64,000 bases of DNA from the NCBI GenBank assembly GCA_009885825.1, contig VFJY01000011.1, positions 25,636-89,635 on the forward strand, written 5' to 3'. The stretch comes from Rhodobiaceae bacterium. Lineage in GTDB: Bacteria > Pseudomonadota > Alphaproteobacteria > Rhizobiales > Aestuariivirgaceae. Position numbers and translations under genes: made by a program. Below are positions 27,223 through 36,663 of this stretch, in pieces. The notes beneath the pieces are model-generated. The model did not search any database. It worked only from the letters and a program-made list of their open reading frames with translations, and was not told where the DNA came from. Numbering within the stretch: the first letter of the stretch is position 1; each line of letters starts with the position of its first letter.

Positions 27223-27687
27223 ATGACAGTTCTGAAAGCGCTAGTGTTTGCCGGCGGCGTGTTGATGGTTGCCTCACCGGCAAATTCCGCATCCCTTTGC
27301 AACTGCTGCGAAACTGGCACGGTTGAAATCTGCAAGGCAACATGCGCGGCGGTCACTTTGCCGGCTGGACAATGTGTGGTTACAATGGACTCCGGCGGAA
27401 CCACTGAGATTGCCACGGGCAAAAACCCGCTCTATTCCATTTCCTTGCGCCCGATGCATCTTGGAGGCACCAAGCGCATGGGGCTGGAAGATTTCCGGCG
27501 GTTGCTTGAGGCGGCCAGAGCGGGTGTTGAGAAGGATCGCAAAGCGTCAATTGCTGACTTCAAACGCAAGAAGATTGATGCGGCGACAGCGGCAATCGCC
27601 GCCAAGCGCTATGAAGAAGCGATTGTGAATTACTATCTGGGACTTCGGGCCTACCGGGACGGCGTGAAACTGGCGGCCGAACAGTAA
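27223..27687 (+). CDS. Secreted Cys-rich hypothetical protein
   Basis: Signal MTVLKALVFAGGVLMVASPANSAS then LCNCCETGTVEICKATC; start placed inside ORF 27118-27687. Confidence 0.7.
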   Translation: MTVLKALVFAGGVLMVASPANSASLCNCCETGTVEICKATCAAVTLPAGQCVVTMDSGGTTEIATGKNPLYSISLRPMHLGGTKRMGLEDFRRLLEAARAGVEKDRKASIADFKRKKIDAATAAIAAKRYEEAIVNYYLGLRAYRDGVKLAAEQ

Positions 27688-27699
27688 TCCGCCTCAACG

Positions 27700-28695
27700 T
27701 CACGCCGGCATCGGCGCTGCCCTCGCCCCACGCTGCCAGGCCTTTAGGCAGAGGTATTCCATGATGAGTCCAGCGGCAGCACCGGAGGTGATTTCGGCGT
27801 GGTCGTAGGGTGGGGATACTTCCACCATATCCATGCCGATGAAATTTATGTCGGTGAGCTTGCGGATGACTGATGCCGCCTGGTGATAGGTGAGGCCACC
27901 GGGAATTGGGGTTCCGGTGCCGGGCGCGGCTGATGGATCAAGACAATCGATGTCGAAGGTCATATAGGCTTTTGATGTGCCGACCTGCTTCTTGATGACC
28001 TCTGCCAGTTGATCGGCGGTGGAGCCATGCACTTCATCGGCATAGATGATGCGAAAGCCCATGGTGGTTTCTCCCGTGAAGGTGGTCCGGATGCCGAGCT
28101 GGATGGATTTCCGTGGGTCGATCAGGCCCTCACGCACGGCGTAACCAAACATGGTGCCGTGATCAATGCGGCCCCCATCATCCACTTCCACATCGCGGTG
28201 GGCATCGAAATGCACCAGCGCCAAAGGCCCATGCTTCTTGTGGTGTGCCTTGAGCAAGGGATAGGACACGTAATGATCGCCGCCGAGCGAGATCATTTCA
28301 GCGCTGGAGCTCAGGATTTCAGCCGCGTGTTTTTCCAGGGCTGCAGGGAAATTTTCCTTGCGGCCCCAGTCGAAGAAGCAGTCGCCATAATCGACGACGG
28401 CAAGTGTTTGGAATGGGTCGAACATCCACGGCCAAAATGGGCCCCAGGCGTTTTCGGCGGATGCCTTTCGGATGCCCTCGGGGCCAAAGCGCGTGCCGGG
28501 GCGATGGGATACGGACTGGTCAAAGGGAATGCCGGTGACCGCAATATCAACACCTGTGAGATCACGGGTATATTTGCGGCGCATGAAGGAAAGCGCACCC
28601 GCATAGGTCGCTTCCCATTGAGTGCCTTTGATATTCTCGCGGCGAAAGGCTTCATCCCCCGGGAGGCGGGTCATCTTGTCGAGCTCGAGTGCCAT
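27700..28695 (-). CDS. speB: Agmatinase / ureohydrolase
   Basis: SLGGDHYVSYPLL, LVHFDAHRDVEVDD, DHGTMFGYAVREG, MTFDIDCLDPSAAPGTGTPIPGGLTY. Confidence 0.93.
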   Translation of the reverse strand: MALELDKMTRLPGDEAFRRENIKGTQWEATYAGALSFMRRKYTRDLTGVDIAVTGIPFDQSVSHRPGTRFGPEGIRKASAENAWGPFWPWMFDPFQTLAVVDYGDCFFDWGRKENFPAALEKHAAEILSSSAEMISLGGDHYVSYPLLKAHHKKHGPLALVHFDAHRDVEVDDGGRIDHGTMFGYAVREGLIDPRKSIQLGIRTTFTGETTMGFRIIYADEVHGSTADQLAEVIKKQVGTSKAYMTFDIDCLDPSAAPGTGTPIPGGLTYHQAASVIRKLTDINFIGMDMVEVSPPYDHAEITSGAAAGLIMEYLCLKAWQRGARAAPMPA

Positions 28696-28698
28696 GTT

Positions 28699-29793
28699 CT
28701 ACTCCGTGAGAACGATTGAATCGTCGGGGGCCCAGGATACCCAGATTTTCTGGCCGCGCTCGACGCCGGAGCCTCCCGTGCGGGTGTCGTTTTGCACGTT
28801 GATTTGCAGGTCAAGGCCGTCGGAGGCGGAAACGACGACATGGCTGGTGTCGCCGTAATAGGCCACATCGCGCACCTTGCCGGCGATTGCGAGCAGCTTG
28901 GCGTCGGCAGGCTTGGACACGGAGAGTTTCAATTTTTCCGGCCGCACCGCAATTGCCACAGTGTCGCCGCAGGATTTGTTGGTCGGCACACTCATCTTGC
29001 CCAGGCCCTTGGCTTCACAGGTGATGGCCTTCGCGGTTGTGCTTAGCACTTTCGCGTCGATCAAGTTCACCTTGCCGATGAAATCGGCTACGAAGCGCGT
29101 AGTGGGTTGTTCGTAAAGCTCGGAAGGTGTTGCGATTTGCTGGACGGCGCCCTTGTCCATGACGGCGATGCGGCTCGCCATCGACAGCGCTTCGTCCTGA
29201 TCGTGGGTTACGATGATGAAGGTGATGCCGACAGTTTCCTGCAGTCTTGTCAGTTCCATCCGCATGTCATCGCGGAGTTTCGCGTCAAGCGCCGAGAGCG
29301 GTTCGTCGAGCAGCAAAACCTTTGGACGCTTGACCAAAGCCCGGGCGAGCGCCACGCGCTGGCGCTGGCCGCCGGACATCTGATCAGGTTTGCGCTTGGC
29401 AAGGTGGGAAAGCTTGACCATTTCCAATGCCTCCGCCGTGCGCCTTGTGGTTTCGTCGGCGGCAACGCCCGTTACGCGGAGGCCATAGGCCACGTTGTCT
29501 TCCACCGTCATATGGGGGAAGACGGCGTAGGATTGGAACACCATGTTGGTGGGGCGCTTGTTGGGAGGCGTCAACGCCATGTCTTCGCCGCCGATCATGA
29601 TCTGCCCTTCGGTTGGTGTTTCGAGGCCCGATATCATGCGGAGCAAGGTGGTCTTGCCGCAGCCCGAGGGGCCCAGCAACGCGAAGAATTCATTCTGGGC
29701 GATGTCGACATGCACGTTGTCGACCGCGATTATTCCACCCGGAAATTTCTTGCTGACACCGCGTATGGAAACAATTGGTTCAGTCATGGTCAA
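28699..29793 (-). CDS. potA: Spermidine/putrescine ABC transporter ATP-binding protein
   Basis: [56 protein letters not shown] plus TOBE-like C-terminus. Confidence 0.93.
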   Translation of the reverse strand: MTMTEPIVSIRGVSKKFPGGIIAVDNVHVDIAQNEFFALLGPSGCGKTTLLRMISGLETPTEGQIMIGGEDMALTPPNKRPTNMVFQSYAVFPHMTVEDNVAYGLRVTGVAADETTRRTAEALEMVKLSHLAKRKPDQMSGGQRQRVALARALVKRPKVLLLDEPLSALDAKLRDDMRMELTRLQETVGITFIIVTHDQDEALSMASRIAVMDKGAVQQIATPSELYEQPTTRFVADFIGKVNLIDAKVLSTTAKAITCEAKGLGKMSVPTNKSCGDTVAIAVRPEKLKLSVSKPADAKLLAIAGKVRDVAYYGDTSHVVVSASDGLDLQINVQNDTRTGGSGVERGQKIWVSWAPDDSIVLTE

Positions 29794-30641
29794 CCTTTAC
29801 CTGCCTTTGCCGGAGCCTGAAGTTTCATGGCAATCACGGTTGCCACCACAGTTATCACAATGAGAACGGTTGAAGCCGCGTTTATTTCAGGCGATACGCC
29901 GCGCCGCACCAGCGAATAGACTTTCACCGGGAATGTCACGGTCTCTGGGCCAGACGTGAAGAACGTGATGACGAAATCATCGAGGGACAGGGTGAAAGCC
30001 AGCAACGCGCCCGCGACAAGGCCCGGCATCATGAAGGGCACGATCACTTTCCAGAAGGTTTGCCACTCGCTGGCGCCCAGGTCTTTGGAGGCCTCTTCCA
30101 ATTGGCGGTTAAAGCCCACGAGGCGCGAACGCACCACCACCGTCACAAACGGAAAACAGAAAGCCACGTGGGCGATGATGATGTTCGAAAGGTTAAGCGG
30201 CCATGGCGTGTTGACCACAAATTCCATCATGCCCGACTCATTGAAGAACAGCAGCAGCGCCACCCCCATGCAGATTTCAGGAATGACAATCGGCAATCCC
30301 ATGAAGGCTTCATAGGTGCCCTTGAAGGGGAAGCGGAAGCGCCAGAGCATCAAGGCCACCATGGCTCCGATCACCGTCGATATGATGGTTGCAATTATTG
30401 CGATTACGATGGAGTTGGTGAGAGCCTCGATCAGGGCGCTGTTGTTCCAGGCTTTGACATAATTGTCGAAGGTGAAGCCGCGCCAGACAATGCCGCGCTT
30501 GTCGGTATTGAATGAAAAGGCAATCAAAGTGATGATCGGAATGTACAGCATCAAATAGATCAAGACGAAAAGGCATTTGAGCCATAGCCTGTTGCCATAG
30601 TCGAGGGGGCCGGAGCCAGGTTTGAGCAGCGCTGCCATCAC
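29790..30641 (-). CDS. potC: Spermidine/putrescine ABC transporter permease (PotC/PotI-like)
   Basis: EEASKDLGASEWQTFWKVIVPFMMPGLVAGALLAFTLSLDDFVITFFTSGPETVTFPVKVYSLVRRGVSPEINA. Confidence 0.94.
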   Translation of the reverse strand: MMAALLKPGSGPLDYGNRLWLKCLFVLIYLMLYIPIITLIAFSFNTDKRGIVWRGFTFDNYVKAWNNSALIEALTNSIVIAIIATIISTVIGAMVALMLWRFRFPFKGTYEAFMGLPIVIPEICMGVALLLFFNESGMMEFVVNTPWPLNLSNIIIAHVAFCFPFVTVVVRSRLVGFNRQLEEASKDLGASEWQTFWKVIVPFMMPGLVAGALLAFTLSLDDFVITFFTSGPETVTFPVKVYSLVRRGVSPEINAASTVLIVITVVATVIAMKLQAPAKAGKG

Positions 30642-31510
30642 ACGTCCACTCCCTTGCTGCGGCTGGCAAGGAACGCCCGCAGCATGAGGGCCGCAAGGGT
30701 TGCATACATCAGCATGAACGAGAGCGCAGCGCCAAAGGGCCAGTCATTGGCCGCCTTGAACTGCCGCTCAATGACATTGCCAATCATGATGGCGTTGGCG
30801 CCGCCCAGCAGGTCCGGCGTCAAAAATGATCCCAGGCATGGGATGAACACAAGTATGATGCCGGTGATAATGCCGGGCATCGTCAGCGGCACGGTCACTT
30901 TCAGGAAAGTGGTGAATTGTGTGGCGCCAAGATCAAGGCTGGCTTCAAGGAAGGATTTGTCCAGCCGCTCGATTGTTGCGTAAAGTGGCAGCACCATGAA
31001 GGGCATGTACACATAGACCAGGCCGAAGATCACCGCGAAGTTGTTGTAGAGCATCTCGTAAGGGCCGAGGCCCGCAACGCCCAGCGTTAAATTCAGATAG
31101 CCTTGCGTTCTGAATACGGCAATGAGCGCATAAGTGCGGATGAGCAAATTGATCCAGAAAGGCAGCACCACCAGCAACAGGAGCAATGGCTTCCAGCGAT
31201 CAGGCGCGAAGCAAATGCCGAAGGCAATTGGATAGGCCGTCAAAAGGCATAGCGCCGTTGCCAAGGCGCTCACCCAGATCGATTTCCACATGATCTGCAA
31301 ATAAAGCGGCTCGACCGACCTGAAATAGTTCGTTACGCCAGTGAGATAGTCATACTCGGTAATGGAAATTTGGCCATCTATGATTGCCTTATCACTGAAG
31401 GACATGACAAAAAGGAAACCCAGGGGCAGGATGAAAAATACGAAAAGCCAGAAAGTGCCGGGAGTGGCAAGCGTCCAGAAGACGTTTCTATTGTCTTTCC
31501 AGTTGTCCAA
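30638..31510 (-). CDS. potB: Spermidine/putrescine ABC transporter permease (PotB/PotH-like)
   Basis: LEASLDLGATQFTTFLKVTVPLTMPGIITGIILVFIPCLGSFLTPDLLGGANAIMIGNVIERQF. Confidence 0.94.
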   Translation of the reverse strand: MDNWKDNRNVFWTLATPGTFWLFVFFILPLGFLFVMSFSDKAIIDGQISITEYDYLTGVTNYFRSVEPLYLQIMWKSIWVSALATALCLLTAYPIAFGICFAPDRWKPLLLLLVVLPFWINLLIRTYALIAVFRTQGYLNLTLGVAGLGPYEMLYNNFAVIFGLVYVYMPFMVLPLYATIERLDKSFLEASLDLGATQFTTFLKVTVPLTMPGIITGIILVFIPCLGSFLTPDLLGGANAIMIGNVIERQFKAANDWPFGAALSFMLMYATLAALMLRAFLASRSKGVDV

Positions 31511-31562
31511 GTTAACTTCGCTCCCCTGCTTCGCCTTGGCCTGAGGTTAACAGCATTTCATG

Positions 31563-33872
31563 TCACTGGGCAACCCGTTGCAATCTGCTCAATGCCCTGT
31601 CGAAGGCCGATATCGCTAATTCGACATGCTCTGTCTCAAACACCAGGGGCGGCCTGAGTTTCAGGACATTGCCGAACTTGCCGTCAGAACCGATCAGCAC
31701 GCCATTGTCACGCAGCAAGTTCAGAAGCTGCTTGGTCTCTGCCGCAGCCGGTTCAAGTGTTGCCCGGTCAAGCACCAATTCAACACCGGTGGCCAGGCCA
31801 ACACCCCTAACATCACCAATGATTTCATGCTGTTGCATAAGTTCTCTGAGCCGGTCCCGGAATTTCTGACCGACCTGTGCTGCCCGTTGAACAAGGTCAT
31901 CGTGTTCTATCACATCCATCACGGCTATGCCGGCCGCACAAGCCGCATTGCCACCGCCGAAGGTGGAAAAGAAGGGGCCCGTTTCGCCAACGAACTTGTC
32001 CAGAATTGCAGCGCGCGTGATGATGGCTCCCACAGGGTAACCATTTCCCGCCGGCTTTCCGATAGTCACAAAATCCGGCGTCACGCCATGATGCTGATGC
32101 CCCCAATAGGCTGGCGCCATGCGGCCGAACCCAGATTGCACTTCATCAGCCACAAAAAGACCCCCTGCCGCATGAAGTTTTTCCACCAGCGACTTCACAT
32201 AGCCGATTGGCGCGTCAAGGATGCCGTTGGTCATGAAAGCGCTGTCGAGGATGCCCAGCGCAACGCCAAGACCTTGTTGCCGCAAGGCGTCAATCTCCGG
32301 GTCAATGAGGGCGGCGTATTTTCCGACTAGATCATTGTCGCCGCGGCGATAGGGCCCGCGATAGTCGTCTGGCGCTTCGATCTGGCGCACATGGGGTTTC
32401 ACAAATTTGCCCGCCGGATAATTGGACGGCGACATGGCATCGCTTGCTTCCGTTACGCCATGATAGGCAAAATCCATCGCAACAACACCCCTGTTGCCGG
32501 TCCAGACCTTTGCCATGCGCCAAGCCACGTCATTGGCCTCGCTGCCGGAGTTCACGAAGATCACCGTATCGAGCGAAGGGTCGAGTGTTGCCTTGAGGCG
32601 CTCGGCATAGTTGACCGCTTCATCGGTGAGGTAGCGGGTGTTCGTGTTCAATACGCGAAGCTGGCGCGACACGGCCTCCACGACATAGGGATTGCAATGC
32701 CCGACATGGGGCACGTTGTTATAGCAATCGAGATAGCGTCGGCCATCGGATGCGGTCAGCCACACACCTTCTCCCTTCACCATATGCAGGGGATCGCTGT
32801 AGAACAACAAAGGCCGGGCCCCCATGGCGAACAGGCGGCGCTGCATCATGGCAACGGGACTGGATGGAGGCTGCTTCTGCTGATTGGCCGCATAGAGGAT
32901 CACGGCTTCCAGATTGTTGTTCTGCAAGGCGGCCAGAAGCTCGATGCTGAGTGCGTCCAGGGCCTCGATTTGCGGTGTCAGGTGCCCCTGCTCCTTGCGC
33001 CGCATGGCTGTCACCAGCGATGACAGCGCCAGGCGCGAGCGGACCAGCGGCAGGACCAGTGCCGCCTCGTCGCGGGAGAGCGGAACCTGCCGGACAAAAC
33101 CTCGCACAAGTCCCTTGGCAATTGTTGCGAGGTCACGGCCCGGATTGAGGCAGTCCGCCATGGCATTGGCCAGTTCAATCACGCGTGCGCCATGGATCAT
33201 GTCACCAAAATCGATGATGCCCGATATGCTCCCCGCTTCATTGATCAGCGTGTTGTAGGGATGCACGTCGGCATGCATGATCTGTGCTGGCAGCGCCATC
33301 AGCGAATGTTTGATGATGCCATTTTCCCGCAGCGCAAGCTCCGCCAGTGTTCTTGCCTTGCCTTCAAGCAGGTGAAGATGAGTCTCGAGCGCGCGCGCTT
33401 CAGCCGTATGCCAGATAAGCTTGCGATCCGCCGGTGCTGGGTGAACGAAGCCGCGAAGCACCTTGTTCAGCCTGCCAATCGTCTCACCGAACTGCACATA
33501 TTGCGCTCCGCTGAGTGCTTCGAGGCCGAGGATGCGGCCTTCAAGCCAGCTGAGAACGGCGAGCGGATATGTCATGCCGTCATGTTTGAGTTCAGGGAAG
33601 AGTGTGCAATCGATCGTCCGCCGCACCCGGGGCACGGGCAGTTCCGGATCAACATCTGCAATATGCTCAAGGGCTTTGAGCTGGCAATCGACAATGGAAT
33701 GGCCTTCGGCCGGATTGCAGACTTTGATAACGAACGAACCCGCAGGCGTGACCAGGCGATGGTTCTGGTCGCGCTCGCCATCCAGCGGCGTGAATTCCCC
33801 CTCAAGCCGATAGGAGGCTGCCACCGCCTTGCGGATCGCGGAAAGCGGCACTCGTGGCGGCTGGTCGATCAT
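31563..33872 (-). CDS. Fused APH-type phosphotransferase / class III PLP-dependent aminotransferase or phospho-lyase
   Basis: N-terminal APH (IMHADVHPYNTLINEAGSISGIIDFGDMIHG); C-terminal class III PLP domain (NSGSEANDVAWRMAKVWTG, LFVADEVQSGFGR, FSTFGGGNAACAAG). Confidence 0.92.
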   Translation of the reverse strand: MIDQPPRVPLSAIRKAVAASYRLEGEFTPLDGERDQNHRLVTPAGSFVIKVCNPAEGHSIVDCQLKALEHIADVDPELPVPRVRRTIDCTLFPELKHDGMTYPLAVLSWLEGRILGLEALSGAQYVQFGETIGRLNKVLRGFVHPAPADRKLIWHTAEARALETHLHLLEGKARTLAELALRENGIIKHSLMALPAQIMHADVHPYNTLINEAGSISGIIDFGDMIHGARVIELANAMADCLNPGRDLATIAKGLVRGFVRQVPLSRDEAALVLPLVRSRLALSSLVTAMRRKEQGHLTPQIEALDALSIELLAALQNNNLEAVILYAANQQKQPPSSPVAMMQRRLFAMGARPLLFYSDPLHMVKGEGVWLTASDGRRYLDCYNNVPHVGHCNPYVVEAVSRQLRVLNTNTRYLTDEAVNYAERLKATLDPSLDTVIFVNSGSEANDVAWRMAKVWTGNRGVVAMDFAYHGVTEASDAMSPSNYPAGKFVKPHVRQIEAPDDYRGPYRRGDNDLVGKYAALIDPEIDALRQQGLGVALGILDSAFMTNGILDAPIGYVKSLVEKLHAAGGLFVADEVQSGFGRMAPAYWGHQHHGVTPDFVTIGKPAGNGYPVGAIITRAAILDKFVGETGPFFSTFGGGNAACAAGIAVMDVIEHDDLVQRAAQVGQKFRDRLRELMQQHEIIGDVRGVGLATGVELVLDRATLEPAAAETKQLLNLLRDNGVLIGSDGKFGNVLKLRPPLVFETEHVELAISAFDRALSRLQRVAQ

Positions 33873-33940
33873 AAAACCTCCAATGAAAGGGGCGGAAGCC
33901 TTGCAGCCCCCGCCCGCTTTTTCCTTCGCTCAGCCCGGTA

Positions 33941-35023
33941 TCAGGCCGCCTGAATGCGCGTCCAGGTTTCGTCGCGAACCTTGGTCACTTCCTCGCCGAG
34001 GTAAAGCGCTGGCTCGCACTTGGCCACAACTTCCGCCGACGGAAAAATGGCCGGATTTTCGATGTAGGCTTTGTCCATCAAAGCCTTCGCCGCACCATTG
34101 GCGGTGGCATACTGAATCGTTTCTGCAATATGCTTTCCGGCTTCTGCATCAAGTATGAAGTTCAGGAACGCGTGGGCATTCTCCGGATGCGGTGCGCCGG
34201 TTGGAATGGCCATGGCATCCTGCCACAGCAATGTGCCTTCGGTCGGTACGGCGTAACCAATATCCTGGTCTTCGGCCATGACCTGAATGATGTCGCCATT
34301 CCATTCCTGACAGGCCTCCACTTCGCCTGATGCCAGCAAGTCCTGGCCGTTGTCGTCAGCGAAAACCTTAATGTTCTTCTTTTGGGCAATGAGCATGTCT
34401 TCGGCCTTTTTGAGCTCTGCCGGATCAACTGAATTGAATGAATGGCCGAGATATTTGAGGGCGCAGCCAATCACGTTCTGGGCATCGCCAAGCAGCGAAA
34501 TCTTGCCCGCGTGCTTGTCACTTTCAAAGAGGATTTTCCAGCTGTCAACCACACCGCCTTCGACTTTCGATTTACGGTAGCCAATACCCAGTGTGCCCCA
34601 CATATAGGGAATTGAGTATTTGCGGCCGGGATCGAAAGGCGCATCCTGGAATGGCTTGTCGATGTTGGCCATATTCGGAATTTTGGCGTGGTCGATTGGA
34701 ATGACGATGTTGGCCTTGATCATGCGCTCAAGCATGTCATTGCTCGGCACGATCACGTCATAGCCGGGATTGCCGCCCTTGAGCTTGGCAAAAAGTTCAT
34801 CCGTATCTGCGAACAAATCCATCTTGGTTTCGATGCCGGAGGCTGTGGTGAAATCAGCCAGCGAATGCTCGCCGATATAAGTATCCCAGTTATAGAAGTT
34901 CAGCTTCTTCTCTTCCTCAGCCAGCGAAAAGCGTGGCAGGAATGTCAAGCCGACAGCAAATGCGCCGCCTCCCTTCAGAAGGCTGCGGCGGTTAGGTGAA
35001 AATTTTGGACGATATGTTGTCAT
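33941..35023 (-). CDS. Polyamine ABC transporter substrate-binding protein (PotD/PotF-like)
   Basis: Twin-arginine-like start NRRSLLKGGGAFAVGL; LNFYNWDTYIGEHSLADFTTASGIETKMDLFADTDELFAKLKGGNPGYDVIVPSND. Confidence 0.94.
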   Translation of the reverse strand: MTTYRPKFSPNRRSLLKGGGAFAVGLTFLPRFSLAEEEKKLNFYNWDTYIGEHSLADFTTASGIETKMDLFADTDELFAKLKGGNPGYDVIVPSNDMLERMIKANIVIPIDHAKIPNMANIDKPFQDAPFDPGRKYSIPYMWGTLGIGYRKSKVEGGVVDSWKILFESDKHAGKISLLGDAQNVIGCALKYLGHSFNSVDPAELKKAEDMLIAQKKNIKVFADDNGQDLLASGEVEACQEWNGDIIQVMAEDQDIGYAVPTEGTLLWQDAMAIPTGAPHPENAHAFLNFILDAEAGKHIAETIQYATANGAAKALMDKAYIENPAIFPSAEVVAKCEPALYLGEEVTKVRDETWTRIQAA

Positions 35024-35100
35024 GGCGTGTTCCTTTAGTTTGAATACTGGTTTCAAGGATATTAAAAATTGATCGCGACCTCAACTGGTTCATTAGCAGT

Positions 35101-36483
35101 TTACATTTCTCCTTTTACGTCCGCATAGGTTGCATCAAGGGCCACCCGGGCCAGCCGCACGATTTCGTCGATTTCCTTCTTCGTAATCGTAAACGGAGGC
35201 GCCAGAACCATGGTGTCCCAGCAGGCCCGCATGACCAGATTGTTGGCGAAGCAATGGTCGCGGCAGATGGTGCCGACGCGGCCTGAATCATGGAAGCGGG
35301 CGCGCGTGGCCTTGTCTTTGGATAGTTCGATGGCTCCGATCAGGCCCATGGACCGGGTTTCGCCCACAATCGGGTGATCATTCAGGCTGGCCAATCCTTT
35401 GGCGAAATAGGGAGCCAATTCGGCCACCCGCTCCACCAGCTTCTCGTCTTCGATGATTTCGATATTCTTGAGGGCAACGGCGGCGGCCACCGGATGGCCC
35501 GCATAGGTCATGCCGTGGTTGAAGTCACCACCGAGCTCAAAGAAGTCCTTGGTGAGGGTGTCAGAAATGGCGACGGCGCCAATGGGCTGGTAGCCGGAAG
35601 ACAGCCCCTTGGCCATGGCGACAATATCCGGCTCAAACCCCAGGGATTGGAAGCCCCACCAGTTTCCGGTGCGGCCAAAGCCACAGATAACTTCGTCGGC
35701 AATGATCAGGATGCCGTATTTTTTGCAGATGCGCTGCACTTCCGGCCAATAGGTTGAAGGGGGAATGAGAACGCCGCCAGCACCCTGAATAGGCTCGCCA
35801 ATAAAGGCCGCCACATTGTCAGGCCCAACCTCGATAGTTTTCTTTTCCAGGTCGGCGGCAGCGTCAAGTCCGAATTGTTCCGGCGTTTTGTCGCCGCCGA
35901 AGTCGAACCAGTGGGGCTGTTGAACATGGTGAAACCCGGGAAACAGGGTTCCCCCCTGCCCCTGCATGCCGCTCATGCCGCCCAGATTGACCGCCACCAT
36001 GGTTGAGCCATGATAACCCCGGGTGCGGGCGATGAAATGCTGGCGGTAGGGCTTGCCCTTGAGTTTCCAATAGTGGCGCACAAATCGCACGATGGTGTCA
36101 TTGGCCTCGGAACCGGAATTGGTGAAAAAAATGTGCTGGAAGCGCTTCGGCAGAAGCGAGGATATTTTCGTCGCCAGCTCGGTTGCCGGCACCGTGGTGG
36201 TTTTGAAGAAGGTATTATAATAGGGCAAATCCAGCATCTGGCGGTAGGCCACATCGGCCAGTTCTTTTCGGCCATAGCCAATGTTTACGCACCACAGACC
36301 CGACATGGCATCCAGAATCTTGTTGCCCTTGCCATCCCAGATGTAAACACCGTCGGCCTGGGTGATGACGCGGGGGCCGCCTGCCGCATGAAACGCCTTG
36401 TGGTCGGTGAAGGGGTGAAAATGATGCGCAATGTCGTGTTGGACGACTTCAGCGATATTGATGTTTTTGGGGTGTATGGTCAC
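35101..36483 (-). CDS. Class III aminotransferase, putrescine/beta-alanine:pyruvate transaminase-like (SpuC-like)
   Basis: FTNSGSEANDTIVRFVRHYW, LIIADEVICGFGRTGNWWG, MTYAGHPVAAAVALKNIEI; GTG start at 36483 preceded by GGAG chosen. Confidence 0.92.
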   Translation of the reverse strand: MTIHPKNINIAEVVQHDIAHHFHPFTDHKAFHAAGGPRVITQADGVYIWDGKGNKILDAMSGLWCVNIGYGRKELADVAYRQMLDLPYYNTFFKTTTVPATELATKISSLLPKRFQHIFFTNSGSEANDTIVRFVRHYWKLKGKPYRQHFIARTRGYHGSTMVAVNLGGMSGMQGQGGTLFPGFHHVQQPHWFDFGGDKTPEQFGLDAAADLEKKTIEVGPDNVAAFIGEPIQGAGGVLIPPSTYWPEVQRICKKYGILIIADEVICGFGRTGNWWGFQSLGFEPDIVAMAKGLSSGYQPIGAVAISDTLTKDFFELGGDFNHGMTYAGHPVAAAVALKNIEIIEDEKLVERVAELAPYFAKGLASLNDHPIVGETRSMGLIGAIELSKDKATRARFHDSGRVGTICRDHCFANNLVMRACWDTMVLAPPFTITKKEIDEIVRLARVALDATYADVKGEM

Positions 36484-36575
36484 GGTTGATCTCCAAGCTC
36501 TAAATCCAGCAAAAACGGGCAAAATTGCAGTTTGGAGAGAGCACTATGGCTTGAAACCGATGCGGGCGCAGTTAA

Positions 36576-36592
36576 CCATGACTTCGTCATGG
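36576..36592. promoter_or_regulatory. Palindrome upstream of the polyamine cluster (candidate operator)
   Basis: CCATGAC-TTC-GTCATGG, perfect 7-bp arms, about 93 nt upstream of proposed GTG start. Confidence 0.35.
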
Positions 36593-36663
36593 AGGGAACG
36601 TGTCGAAGATGTCACGCTATAGCACATTCCGCATACATACAATTATTGCAGATTTATTGCAAC

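Noticed and set aside
29107-29820. 237-aa plus-strand ORF
   Set aside because: Antisense to potA; no domain motifs.
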